Source: Flavobacteriales bacterium UBA1531 (GTDB taxonomy: Bacteria > Bacteroidota > Bacteroidia > Flavobacteriales_D > Sanyastnellaceae). From it: DNA of 34,412 nt. The translations under genes were made by a program, and so were the position numbers. Each line of letters starts with the position of its first letter. The first letter of the stretch is position 1. Location: NCBI GenBank assembly GCA_002323795.1, contig DCPZ01000098.1, forward strand, positions 7,470-41,881, given 5' to 3'. Below are positions 15,672 through 24,063 of this stretch, one piece after another. The notes beneath the pieces are model-generated. The model made no database searches, was not told the origin of the DNA, and worked only from the letters and a program-made list of their open reading frames with translations.

Positions 15672-16902
15672 TCGTGACGCTTGGCTGGAAATTGCCAATA
15701 CCGTTCTGAGCAACCCGCTGCGCACAGGACTTACGGGATTAAGTATCGCGCTTGGAATTTTTATTTTGGTCGTGATGCAAGGCCTTGGAACAGGCCTAGA
15801 AAATGGTGTGCAAGCAGCATTTGGCGATCGCTCCTCAAATATGATTGAAATCAGGACGGGGCGCGCACAATTGGCTTACCGGGGCCGCAAGCCCAATCGA
15901 ATTGTACAATTGCACAATGCTGATGAAGTCGCCTTGAAGGAACAGCTGGATACCATTCCTGCTTGGTCACGATTGCTTTTCCGTTGGGGGAGTACCGTTC
16001 AATATAGAAATGAACAAGGGTCTTATGGATTGCGTGGGGTGGATCCCGATCAAAAGGACATTGCTGCAGTCAATGTTACTGCAGGACGGTTCATCAATGC
16101 GCGTGATTTATCTGAGAATAGGAAGGTAGCGGTGATTGGCGGTCAATTGCTTCGTGATCTTTTCGCCCGTGGCACGAAACCTGCAGATGCCGTCGGTGCT
16201 TTTGTAATGATTCGAGGAATCAAATTTGCTGTTGTAGGCACTTTTGATCAAGCTGGTTCACGATGGGAAAACCGCAGTGTTTATGTGCCTTTTACGACGG
16301 CGCAACGGTTGTTTCAGAATTCAGATATCATTACGAAATTATCTATGGGAACTGGGGCCGCTGGCATTGAAGAAACCCGCGCCACTTCGACGGGTATGCT
16401 GTCTTGGTTGCAGAATCGGCTTGCTGTTCATCCGGACGATTCGGAGGGTGTTTGGGTGGGAAATCGAAATGAGGATGCAGAAATATTTCGATCCATTTTT
16501 CAGGGAATCAATTTGTTTGTGTGGTTTGTGGGATTGATGACCTTGTTGGCCGGGGCAATGGGTGTTGCAAACATCATGGCGATCGTGGTCAGGGAGCGCA
16601 CCAAGGAGATTGGAGTTCGAATGGCGTTGGGTGCTACCAGTTCCAGTATTGTGGGGCAAATCGTTCACGAATCTGTGGTTCTGATGTTGATTTCAGGTTG
16701 CATGGGATTGGTTGCTGGAGTTTGGACATTGCAATCTCTCGCACCATTTGCAGACCACGAATTTTTCTCAAACCCACGTGTGGATTTTTCTTCTGCGATT
16801 TTGGCATTGGGCATTTTGGTGTTCGTTGGAGTTATCAGTGCTCTTGGTCCCGCGACCCGAGCCGTTTCCATTCGCCCTGTAGAAGCATTGCGCGATGAAT
16901 AA
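15664..16902 (+). CDS. ABC transporter permease, MacB/FtsX type (first of two)
   Basis: This inner-membrane permease has one N-terminal transmembrane helix (GLSIALGIFILVVMQGL), a large periplasmic MacB-like core domain of about 230 residues, and three C-terminal helices that include LMTLLAGAMGVANIMAIVV. The mechanotransmission-type motif VRERTKEIGVRMALGAT and the ending RAVSIRPVEALR are FtsX/MacB signatures. No ATG start is available. Two TTG codons are possible, at 15640 and 15664. I prefer 15664 because the protein then begins MFDRDAWLEI, matching the usual MxFDRDxWxEI opening of this family in Bacteroidota. It overlaps the ATPase gene by 8 bases and the next permease by 8 bases. Confidence 0.87.
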   Translation: MFDRDAWLEIANTVLSNPLRTGLTGLSIALGIFILVVMQGLGTGLENGVQAAFGDRSSNMIEIRTGRAQLAYRGRKPNRIVQLHNADEVALKEQLDTIPAWSRLLFRWGSTVQYRNEQGSYGLRGVDPDQKDIAAVNVTAGRFINARDLSENRKVAVIGGQLLRDLFARGTKPADAVGAFVMIRGIKFAVVGTFDQAGSRWENRSVYVPFTTAQRLFQNSDIITKLSMGTGAAGIEETRATSTGMLSWLQNRLAVHPDDSEGVWVGNRNEDAEIFRSIFQGINLFVWFVGLMTLLAGAMGVANIMAIVVRERTKEIGVRMALGATSSSIVGQIVHESVVLMLISGCMGLVAGVWTLQSLAPFADHEFFSNPRVDFSSAILALGILVFVGVISALGPATRAVSIRPVEALRDE

Positions 16903-18181
16903 AAAACTCAAACGCTTAGTGGACCGCGATCACTTTTTGGAATTGATTCAAATCCTTATCCAACGCCCATTGCGCACTGGGCTCAGCGGACTTGGTGTCG
17001 GGTGGGGATTGTTCATGATCATCATCACGATCGGTTCTGCGAATGGTTTAGAGAATGGAGTTTCCCAAGATTTAAGTGACTCTGCCAAGAACAGTATGTT
17101 CCTGTGGACTCAATCGACAAGTTTGCCTTACAAAGGATTCAAGCGCGGCAGAAATGTCGATTTGAACCTTTCTGATGTCGAATACCTGAAGGCAAATAGT
17201 CAAACCTTAGTCGCCATTGCCCCTCAGAATGAGTTGGGTGGGTGGCGTGGTTCGAACAATGTTACGCGCGGAATAAAGACAGGAGCTTTCACCGTGTTTG
17301 GGGAATATCCTGAACAGCGACTGATTGAAGCGAAACCCATTGTTACCGGTCGTCATATCAACAATCAGGACATTGCTGAGCGCCGGAAGATTGCTGTCAT
17401 TGGAAAACGTGTGCGAGACATTTTATTTTCGAGCGATGAGGACCCCATTGGTGGCAGTATCCGTATCAACGGTGTAAACTTTGTGGTGGTTGGCGTATTT
17501 GGGTCGCTTCGGACAGGGGAAGATGCCGAAGAGGATTTGCAGAGTGTTTTGATTCCTTTTTCGACTTTCAATCAATCCTTTAATTATGGCGATGAAGTCA
17601 GTTGGTTGTGCCTGTTATTTGACGAAAATGTTCACGCAGATTCTGCCGCGAGCGAAGTGATGTCTGTGCTGAAATCTCGATTGTCCATTCATCCAGATGA
17701 TGATCGAGCCTTTGGTCATTGGACGGTAGCGGAGGAATACGAGCAAATACAATCTGTATTTGGAGCCATTCGTTGGGTGAGCATTGTATTTGGAGGTTTG
17801 GCGCTTTTGGCTGGTATAATTGGTATCATGAACATCATGCTCATCACGGTTCGCGAACGTACCAATGAATTGGGGGTGCGTCGCGCCTTGGGGGCATCTC
17901 CTGGAATGATTGTGCGCCAAATCATGGGGGAGACGCTATTCTTGACTTCACTTTTTGGTGTGATAGGAGCGGTGCTAGGTGTGGCCACCATTGAAGGCAT
18001 CGACGCGCTTCTTCAGTCCACGCCGAGTATGGATGGAGGGAGTTTTCGTAATCCCGAAGTTTCTGTAGATATTGTAATTAAATCATTGGTGATTATGGTC
18101 TTTATGGGGGCTATTGCTGGTATCTTACCTGCACTTCGCGCGGTATCCATTCGACCTGTTGAAGCCATTCGAACGGAATAA
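16895..18181 (+). CDS. ABC transporter permease, MacB/FtsX type (second of two)
   Basis: The 428-residue permease has the same layout as its neighbour. A helix (GLGVGWGLFMIIITIG) is followed by a periplasmic domain and three C-terminal helices starting at VFGGLALLAGIIGIMNIMLITV. VRERTNELGVRRALGASPG and the ending RAVSIRPVEAIR are diagnostic. The two permeases are clearly paralogous but diverged, so they probably form a heterodimer on the ATPase dimer. The ATG lies inside the last codons of the first permease gene, and the membrane-fusion protein starts 3 bases after its stop. Confidence 0.9.
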   Translation: MNKKLKRLVDRDHFLELIQILIQRPLRTGLSGLGVGWGLFMIIITIGSANGLENGVSQDLSDSAKNSMFLWTQSTSLPYKGFKRGRNVDLNLSDVEYLKANSQTLVAIAPQNELGGWRGSNNVTRGIKTGAFTVFGEYPEQRLIEAKPIVTGRHINNQDIAERRKIAVIGKRVRDILFSSDEDPIGGSIRINGVNFVVVGVFGSLRTGEDAEEDLQSVLIPFSTFNQSFNYGDEVSWLCLLFDENVHADSAASEVMSVLKSRLSIHPDDDRAFGHWTVAEEYEQIQSVFGAIRWVSIVFGGLALLAGIIGIMNIMLITVRERTNELGVRRALGASPGMIVRQIMGETLFLTSLFGVIGAVLGVATIEGIDALLQSTPSMDGGSFRNPEVSVDIVIKSLVIMVFMGAIAGILPALRAVSIRPVEAIRTE

Positions 18182-18184
18182 ATC

Positions 18185-19288
18185 ATGAAAAAAGGAAGGG
18201 TCATTGCTTTGTTGGTTTTCATTGTTTTGGTGCTAGGTGCATCTGGCTATACGCTGAATCATCTTTTTCAACAGGAAAAGCAGGCAGAAGCGGAGTTTCG
18301 CACAGAGCAGCCTCGTGTGGGAGATATTGTGATTAAAACAGTTGCAGCGGGCTCCATCCAACCTAGGCAAGAGATTTTGATCAAGCCTCAAATTTCTGGC
18401 ATTGTTCGAAAAGTTTTGGTTGAGGCTGGTGACCAAGTGAGCGCCGGAGAAGTCATTGCTGAAGTTACAGTGGTTCCTGACATGGGAGCGCTGAGTAGCG
18501 CGGAAACTCGATTGCAGCGTGCACGGATAAGCTTTGAAGACGCTCAGATGAGTGCGAATCGAAATCGTTCGCTGCTCGAGCAAGGAATCATTGCGGCGGC
18601 AGACTACCAAGTCTTTGACATTGCATTGAAACAAGCGCAAGAAGAGATCTATGCTGCTGAAGACAACTTGAAGATTATTCAGGATGGTGTTGCTGCGCGC
18701 AGTGGTCGGACGTCCAACACCATGATTGCAGCAACCATTGATGGAATGGTGCTAGATGTTCCAGTGAAAAAAGGAAACAGCGTGATTGAGGCCAATAATT
18801 TCAACGAGGGAACCACTGTTGCGGCAGTTGCGGACATGAAAGACCTCGTTTTCTTTGGTAAGATTGATGAAAGCGAGGTCGAGAAGTTGTCGGTTGGTAT
18901 GGACATTCAATTGACCATTGGTGCCATCGAAGGATTATCCATTCCGGCTTCTTTAGAATATATTTCACCGAAAGGTTTGGAAGAGGCAGGAGCTATTCAA
19001 TTTGAAATCAAGGCAGCTGTGCAGTTAGCCGAAGATCAATTCTTGAGAGCTGGATATTCCGCGAATGCCAATGTTGTTTTGGATGAACGACGCGAGGTAC
19101 TGGTGATTTCAGAATCACTGGTGCAATACGACGGGCTCTCGGCATTTGTGGATGTGCAAGTGGCCGATGGTGTCTTCGAACGCCGTGATGTGGAGCTCGG
19201 ATTGTCCGATGGTATTACAGTAGAGTTGCTTTCTGGTGTCGAAGAAGATGCAGCCATCAAGGTTTGGAATCAGCCTCAGTACCGATGA
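18185..19288 (+). CDS. Membrane-fusion (HlyD/MacA-like) periplasmic adaptor
   Basis: This 367-residue adaptor links the inner-membrane exporter to an outer-membrane channel. It has an N-terminal membrane anchor (residues 5-25) and a lipoyl-like half at QPRQEILIKPQISGIVRKVL. A predicted coiled-coil hairpin covers about residues 98-160, ending before RTSNTMIAATIDGMV, where the second lipoyl half begins. A beta-barrel region follows (KIDESEVEKLSVGMDIQLTI). It is the last gene of the four-gene exporter operon. No TolC-type channel gene is next to it, so the outer-membrane partner must be encoded elsewhere. Cargo is unknown; lipids, peptides or small molecules are all handled by MacAB-like systems. 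Confidence 0.9.
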   Translation: MKKGRVIALLVFIVLVLGASGYTLNHLFQQEKQAEAEFRTEQPRVGDIVIKTVAAGSIQPRQEILIKPQISGIVRKVLVEAGDQVSAGEVIAEVTVVPDMGALSSAETRLQRARISFEDAQMSANRNRSLLEQGIIAAADYQVFDIALKQAQEEIYAAEDNLKIIQDGVAARSGRTSNTMIAATIDGMVLDVPVKKGNSVIEANNFNEGTTVAAVADMKDLVFFGKIDESEVEKLSVGMDIQLTIGAIEGLSIPASLEYISPKGLEEAGAIQFEIKAAVQLAEDQFLRAGYSANANVVLDERREVLVISESLVQYDGLSAFVDVQVADGVFERRDVELGLSDGITVELLSGVEEDAAIKVWNQPQYR

Positions 19289-19313
19289 ATCAATGCTACA
19301 ACGTAATTCTCGA

Positions 19314-20111
19314 TTAGGTTACAGCCGCTTTCCGGACAATTCGACGCATAAGGTTGGGAGCGAATCGATTGAGGTAAGCTCCGACGATTTCAAATCTTCC
19401 AATCAAAACCTGCGGCTTTCTGCGTTCTACGGCACGTATCATTTGCGCAGCACATTGCTCTGGACTTAATCCTTGACCTGTTTTGGCATCCATTGTGCCT
19501 TGATTGCTGCCGTCACCGACCACTGCATTGAGTGAAATAGAGGTGTGAATGAAACCGGGGCAGACCATGGTTACGCCGATTCCGTCCTCGTGGTGTTCTG
19601 CCCTCAGAGCTTCAAAGAATCCATGCAAAGCATGTTTTGCAGCGCAATATCCAGATCTCAAAGGGGAGGAGAAAAGCCCCATCAAGCTAGTGATGACCGC
19701 AAATTGTCCTTTCTTTCGTTCCACGAAATGGGGCAACAATGCCTTTGTCAAGGCAACCGTTCCGAAGTAATCGATTTCCATGACCCTGCGATCCACTTCC
19801 AATGCTGTTTCGATGGCAAGGGATCGCTGACTGATGCCTCCGCAATGCACCATGACGTCCACGTGGCCTTTCCAGGCAATGGCACGAGAGGCATGGTCTG
19901 ACATCGTATCAGCTTGACTCAAGTCAAGAGGCAGAACTAGGCTGCGCTTTTGCGCATCGTCATTCCAACCCGAAACGATTTTATCCAACTCTGTTCTGCG
20001 GCGACTTGATAGGATGACAAAAGCGCCTTTTTTTGACCATGCATTCGCAGCAGCTAAACCGATTCCACTGCTCGCTCCAGTAATCCAAACGCATTGTTGA
20101 TTCCAGTTCAT
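19314..20111 (-). CDS. Short-chain dehydrogenase/reductase (SDR)
   Basis: This 265-residue classical SDR uses NAD(P)H. The cofactor motif is TGASSGIG at 11-18, and SSRRR at about 35-39 suggests a preference for NADPH. Catalytic residues are S142, Y155 and K159 (in SGYCAAKHAL), and the usual NNAG is replaced by HCGG at 89-92. The substrate is not predictable. A hydrophobic or basic C-terminal stretch resembles DltE/retinol dehydrogenase-like SDRs that associate with membranes. It lies 21 bases after gyrB and converges with the exporter operon across a 25-base gap, in which no terminator is obvious. Confidence 0.9.
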   Translation of the reverse strand: MNWNQQCVWITGASSGIGLAAANAWSKKGAFVILSSRRRTELDKIVSGWNDDAQKRSLVLPLDLSQADTMSDHASRAIAWKGHVDVMVHCGGISQRSLAIETALEVDRRVMEIDYFGTVALTKALLPHFVERKKGQFAVITSLMGLFSSPLRSGYCAAKHALHGFFEALRAEHHEDGIGVTMVCPGFIHTSISLNAVVGDGSNQGTMDAKTGQGLSPEQCAAQMIRAVERRKPQVLIGRFEIVGAYLNRFAPNLMRRIVRKAAVT

Positions 20112-20132
20112 GGCTTGGCTTGGGCGCTGTGA

Positions 20133-22142
20133 TTAGATGTCGATGTTGGCGTACTTGGCATTTTCTTCGATGAATGCTCTTCGAGGAGGAACCTCGTCAC
20201 CCATCAACATGGAGAAGACATGGTCACACGCTGCAGCATTTTCAATCGTTACCTGACGCAATGTGCGGTTTTCAGGATTCAACGTGGTATCCCAAAGTTG
20301 TTCTGCATTCATCTCACCCAAGCCTTTGTAGCGTTGCACTCCGACCTTTGTCTCGCTTCCGGCACCACCCTTGAATTGCTCAATGAAACGATCTCGCTCA
20401 TCATCGTTCCAGGCATAGACCTGACGAGACCCTTTCTTGACCAAATAGAGGGGGGGTGTAGCGATGTATACATAGCCGCTTTCAATTAATTCCTTCATAT
20501 GGCGGAAGAAGAAAGTCAAGATCAACGTTTCGATGTGGCTTCCATCGACATCGGCATCACACATGATGACAACCTTGTGATAACGCAGTTTGGTCATATT
20601 CAGTGCCCGCTCATCTTCTTCTGTTCCAAGGGTCACGCCTAATGCAGTGTAAATGTTTTTGATTTCCTCGTTTTCAAAAATCTTGTGCTGCATGGCCTTT
20701 TCAACATTCAAGATTTTACCCCTGAGCGGCATAATGGCCTGTGTCGCACGGTCTCTACCTTGTTTGGCTGTGCCACCTGCCGAATCGCCCTCCACCAAGA
20801 ATAATTCGCAAATTGCTGGATCTTTTTCAGCGCAGTCTGCCAGTTTTCCGGGCAGTCCCGAGCCACTCATTACAGTCTTTCGTTGAACCATCTCGCGGGC
20901 CTTGCGCGCCGCGTGTCGGGCTTGAGCTGCGAGAATAACCTTATTTACGATGGTCTTGGCTTCTCCAGGGTGTTCTTCGAGGTATGTTTCGAGCATATCC
21001 GAAACGGCTTGGCTCACAGGTGCGCTTACTTCAGCGTTTCCGAGTTTTGTCTTCGTTTGGCCTTGGAATTGAGGCTCAGCTACCTTTACGCTCACAACAG
21101 CGGTGAGTCCTTCGCGAAAGTCGTCAGCTGAGATGTCAAATTTCAATTTGTCCAGCATGCCGCTGGACTCAGCATATTTTTTGAGTGTCAACGTCAAGCC
21201 TCGACGGAATCCAGTCAGGTGCGTTCCTCCCTCATACGTATTGATGTTATTGACGTAGGAGAATAGATTTTCTGAAAACGACGTATTGTACGTCATCGCA
21301 ACCTCTACAGGAACTCCATTTCGTTCACCGTTTACATGGATAACTTCTGAGATTAGCGCTTCTCGGTTTGAATCGAGGTAGGAAACAAAATCCTTGAGTC
21401 CGGCGTCAGAGTGGAAAGTCTCATTGAGGAATCCTTCTTCGTTGCCCTCTTCATCGTAGACCTTTTCACGCTCGTCAACAAGCGTAATTGTGAGACCCTG
21501 ATTCAAAAATGCCAGCTCTCGCATGCGATTGGCAAGCGTTTCGTATGTGTAGACAAGAATCTCAAATATTTCCTCATCCGGCTGAAACGTAACGATGGTA
21601 CCGTTGCGGTCGGAGCTGCCTGTCTCTCGAACGGCATATGATTCCTTGCCTCTGCTGTATTCCTGTTCATATGATTTGCCATTGCGATGCACTTCTGCTT
21701 TCAAATGGCTCGAAAGTGCATTGACACATGAAACACCAACACCGTGGAGTCCACCCGATACCTTGTAGCTGTCCTTATCGAATTTACCACCCGCACCAAT
21801 TTTTGTCATGACGACTTGCAACGCTGAAACCCCTTCTTTTTCGTGGATGTCGACTGGGATTCCACGTCCGTTGTCTTCAACGCGGATTCCGTTTTCTGGC
21901 GTGATGGTCACGTGAATCGTGTCGCAATGACCAGCAAGAGCTTCATCAATGGAGTTGTCAACGACCTCATAGACAAGGTGGTGCAAGCCGCGAACGCCCA
22001 CATCACCAATGTACATCGATGGACGCATTCGAACGTGTTCCATCCCTTCGAGCGCTTGGATATTGCTCGCATCGTAGTTCCCGAGTTCAGGGGTGGAGGC
22101 TCCTTGTTTTCCTTCTTCCTCGTTCAGATTATCTTCTGCCAT
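20133..22142 (-). CDS. gyrB: DNA gyrase subunit B
   Basis: GyrB supplies the ATPase and Toprim parts of gyrase, which introduces negative supercoils. The 669-residue length is usual for Bacteroidota. The GHKL ATPase domain shows EVVDNSIDEALAGHC, EDNGRGIPV and VSGGLHGVGVSCVNALS. The Toprim domain shows LVEGDSAGGTAKQGRDR and CDADVDGSHI. The C-terminus carries QRYKGLGEMN and ends in ENAKYANIDI, a typical gyrB ending. The ATG at 22142 follows a 150-base gap, the longest in the window. The SDR gene follows after 21 bases. ParE is unlikely because the QRYKGLGEMNAEQLWDTT signature favours GyrB. Confidence 0.97.
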   Translation of the reverse strand: MAEDNLNEEEGKQGASTPELGNYDASNIQALEGMEHVRMRPSMYIGDVGVRGLHHLVYEVVDNSIDEALAGHCDTIHVTITPENGIRVEDNGRGIPVDIHEKEGVSALQVVMTKIGAGGKFDKDSYKVSGGLHGVGVSCVNALSSHLKAEVHRNGKSYEQEYSRGKESYAVRETGSSDRNGTIVTFQPDEEIFEILVYTYETLANRMRELAFLNQGLTITLVDEREKVYDEEGNEEGFLNETFHSDAGLKDFVSYLDSNREALISEVIHVNGERNGVPVEVAMTYNTSFSENLFSYVNNINTYEGGTHLTGFRRGLTLTLKKYAESSGMLDKLKFDISADDFREGLTAVVSVKVAEPQFQGQTKTKLGNAEVSAPVSQAVSDMLETYLEEHPGEAKTIVNKVILAAQARHAARKAREMVQRKTVMSGSGLPGKLADCAEKDPAICELFLVEGDSAGGTAKQGRDRATQAIMPLRGKILNVEKAMQHKIFENEEIKNIYTALGVTLGTEEDERALNMTKLRYHKVVIMCDADVDGSHIETLILTFFFRHMKELIESGYVYIATPPLYLVKKGSRQVYAWNDDERDRFIEQFKGGAGSETKVGVQRYKGLGEMNAEQLWDTTLNPENRTLRQVTIENAAACDHVFSMLMGDEVPPRRAFIEENAKYANIDI

Positions 22143-22292
22143 GGTTTCCGTCGTTAAATTTTGGTTCGAATACTCGGTTCGATTTAGAATTTAAAAATAG
22201 CACGGAACGCCCGCTAATGCTCGTTTTGTAGTGACTTTTTGAGTGTCAGTTTTCCACAAAAAATTCAGGGTTGCTCACATAATGTCATACGC
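22143..22292 (-). other. Leader/spacer upstream of gyrB
   Basis: This AT-rich spacer lies between the beta-barrel gene and gyrB. It holds a TAnnTTTA element (22192-22199, minus strand) 49 bases before the gyrB start, a possible promoter. It also holds a seven-base direct repeat GGTTCGA at 22163-22169 and 22176-22182 (plus strand reading). No convincing terminator hairpin or small ORF was seen. Confidence 0.35.
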
Positions 22293-24062
22293 TTAAAATG
22301 CGTAGCTAGCGCCCATTTGGAACCGAAGTCCTTGGCTATCGTATCCCGTCAGGAATGGATTGGCTTGATTCAATGCATTGTTCAACTTTAACCAGCCACT
22401 GAGCCTGGCATTGTAGAGGTACTCGGCTTGAATGTTGAGCATGGAAATGTTATTCATTGGACGCGCTGTTCCAATGGCATCGCCGTTTGATTGCACGACT
22501 ATGGTCGTCCCGGTTACAGTTGGATTGTTGGTGGCTAGGCCTTCTCTGCCTGTTTGAATCATGAGATCAGCCTTCAACCGCAATTTGCTTTTAATCGTGT
22601 GCTGTACGGCGGCTTCCAATTCTAGCCGGGGCAAAAACCAAGCCTCAGGATTATTTGTTAGGCTATCGCGGATGCGATAATTGTGCTGAGCAATGTGACC
22701 AAGAAGCTCCGTGGATGTTCCCAGCTTCCAAGCGACATCGCCACGCAATGAAGCGATGTTCATATCCTGGTAGAATGGCACAAATGATTGACCTGCGCCA
22801 TCTGCGTTTTGTTGCACCCAGAAGAGATGTTGATCGTTTCGTCTAAACTCAGCATTGACATTAAAAGTGAAGCTACGTGTAACGGATCCTTTCATTCCTG
22901 CTGAGGCATGGATTGTTTCGTAGGTGTTGTGCCATGTTTTGCTGCTGTTCATTGCGGAGGTCAGTGGCAAAGTCATGAAAGGATTGCGACGCAATGCCGT
23001 TTGGTATCGGTTTTGACGGACTCCACCGTCGATGCGTATGTATGGTATGAACAAGTCTCGCAATAGACTCAAAGAGGCTTCTAATTCGGGTGCAAATAGA
23101 AAGGGTTTTTTCCCTTGTGCGTCAATCCAGAGTCCACAGCCAATGGAAGTTTTAATGGGACCGAAATACGTGCGAATTTGGGGGTGCAGGTCGAACACCG
23201 CCTGTCGTTCGTTTTCTGCTGGCAGGTCTTCTTCTAGGCGATTCAATCGATCAACATTCACATGGAGCTCAACGCTGAGGGGTATGGTGTCCAACAATCC
23301 TGAGAGGCTGGCGGAGAGGTCAAAATTGTGCTCCTGTGCCAGGTGGCTTGACCAGAGATAGTCATGGTTTAAGGTCACGTTGTGTTGCCATCCTGTGCTA
23401 AGCGCTGGTTGATTTTTAAGGTGAATTTGATTCGAGATGACTTGGTAGTGATAGGCATCCGTTATTTCGGGAGATAAACTGTCTGCCATTCGTTCCCCGC
23501 CATAAAGGCTGATGTTTTCTCTGTCGAATGAGGATGAAAATGTTAGCGCTTGTTTAGACCAGAGTTGACGGTAATATCCATTCAAGTGATTGGAACTAAA
23601 AGCTTGTTCAATCATGTCGTCATCGACAAACCCTCCGTCGGTCGATTCGTGTTTGATTTGAACACCCCAAGATTTGCTTCTGGAACGTACATCGGAATAG
23701 CTCACATGCAGGAGCGGACTCAGGAAGTTACCCATTCCAGCTTTGACATAGCCTTTGTACAGTCTTGGGAGGGGGTCATTGATTTTCAATCGAATGGGGC
23801 CGTTTCGGCTCCACTCCGGTTCGACATTCAGTCGTTTCGGGATCACGGGGTAGCTGAAGCTCGGTTTGGCACTGCCGATGCTAGCTGGTTCTGGCCAATG
23901 AAGTTGCTTGTGGGCATCTTGCAAAAGGACTTCACGATCACCGATGAAGGTGACATCCAAGTCCAATGTGTCGTTGAACGCTTGGGTAGCATGGGCATCG
24001 TTCAGTCCCATGAAACCAATGACGCTTGCGGCCAAGAAAGAGGTGAGTGAGTTCGTTGTCAT
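22293..24062 (-). CDS. Outer-membrane beta-barrel protein (TonB-dependent-receptor-like, without plug)
   Basis: The 589-residue protein has a signal peptide (1-25, ending NDAHA). After an N-terminal segment of about 90 residues, the rest alternates aromatic and polar residues in barrel-type strands, and it ends in GASYAF with the terminal Phe expected for BAM-dependent insertion. I see no TonB box or plug domain, so it is not a standard TonB-dependent transporter. Its ATG follows the stop of the TPR gene with one base between (TGA-C-ATG), which argues for coupled translation and a joint function. Ligand or cargo is unknown. Confidence 0.75.
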   Translation of the reverse strand: MTTNSLTSFLAASVIGFMGLNDAHATQAFNDTLDLDVTFIGDREVLLQDAHKQLHWPEPASIGSAKPSFSYPVIPKRLNVEPEWSRNGPIRLKINDPLPRLYKGYVKAGMGNFLSPLLHVSYSDVRSRSKSWGVQIKHESTDGGFVDDDMIEQAFSSNHLNGYYRQLWSKQALTFSSSFDRENISLYGGERMADSLSPEITDAYHYQVISNQIHLKNQPALSTGWQHNVTLNHDYLWSSHLAQEHNFDLSASLSGLLDTIPLSVELHVNVDRLNRLEEDLPAENERQAVFDLHPQIRTYFGPIKTSIGCGLWIDAQGKKPFLFAPELEASLSLLRDLFIPYIRIDGGVRQNRYQTALRRNPFMTLPLTSAMNSSKTWHNTYETIHASAGMKGSVTRSFTFNVNAEFRRNDQHLFWVQQNADGAGQSFVPFYQDMNIASLRGDVAWKLGTSTELLGHIAQHNYRIRDSLTNNPEAWFLPRLELEAAVQHTIKSKLRLKADLMIQTGREGLATNNPTVTGTTIVVQSNGDAIGTARPMNNISMLNIQAEYLYNARLSGWLKLNNALNQANPFLTGYDSQGLRFQMGASYAF

Positions 24063-24063
24063 G

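Noticed and set aside
22250..22258. DnaA-box-like sequence TTTTCCACA near gyrB as a sign of the replication origin
   Set aside because: It is a single imperfect box, with no dnaA, dnaN or AT-rich repeat cluster nearby.
22240..22292. Intrinsic terminator after the beta-barrel gene
   Set aside because: There is a T-run, but no stable hairpin directly before it.
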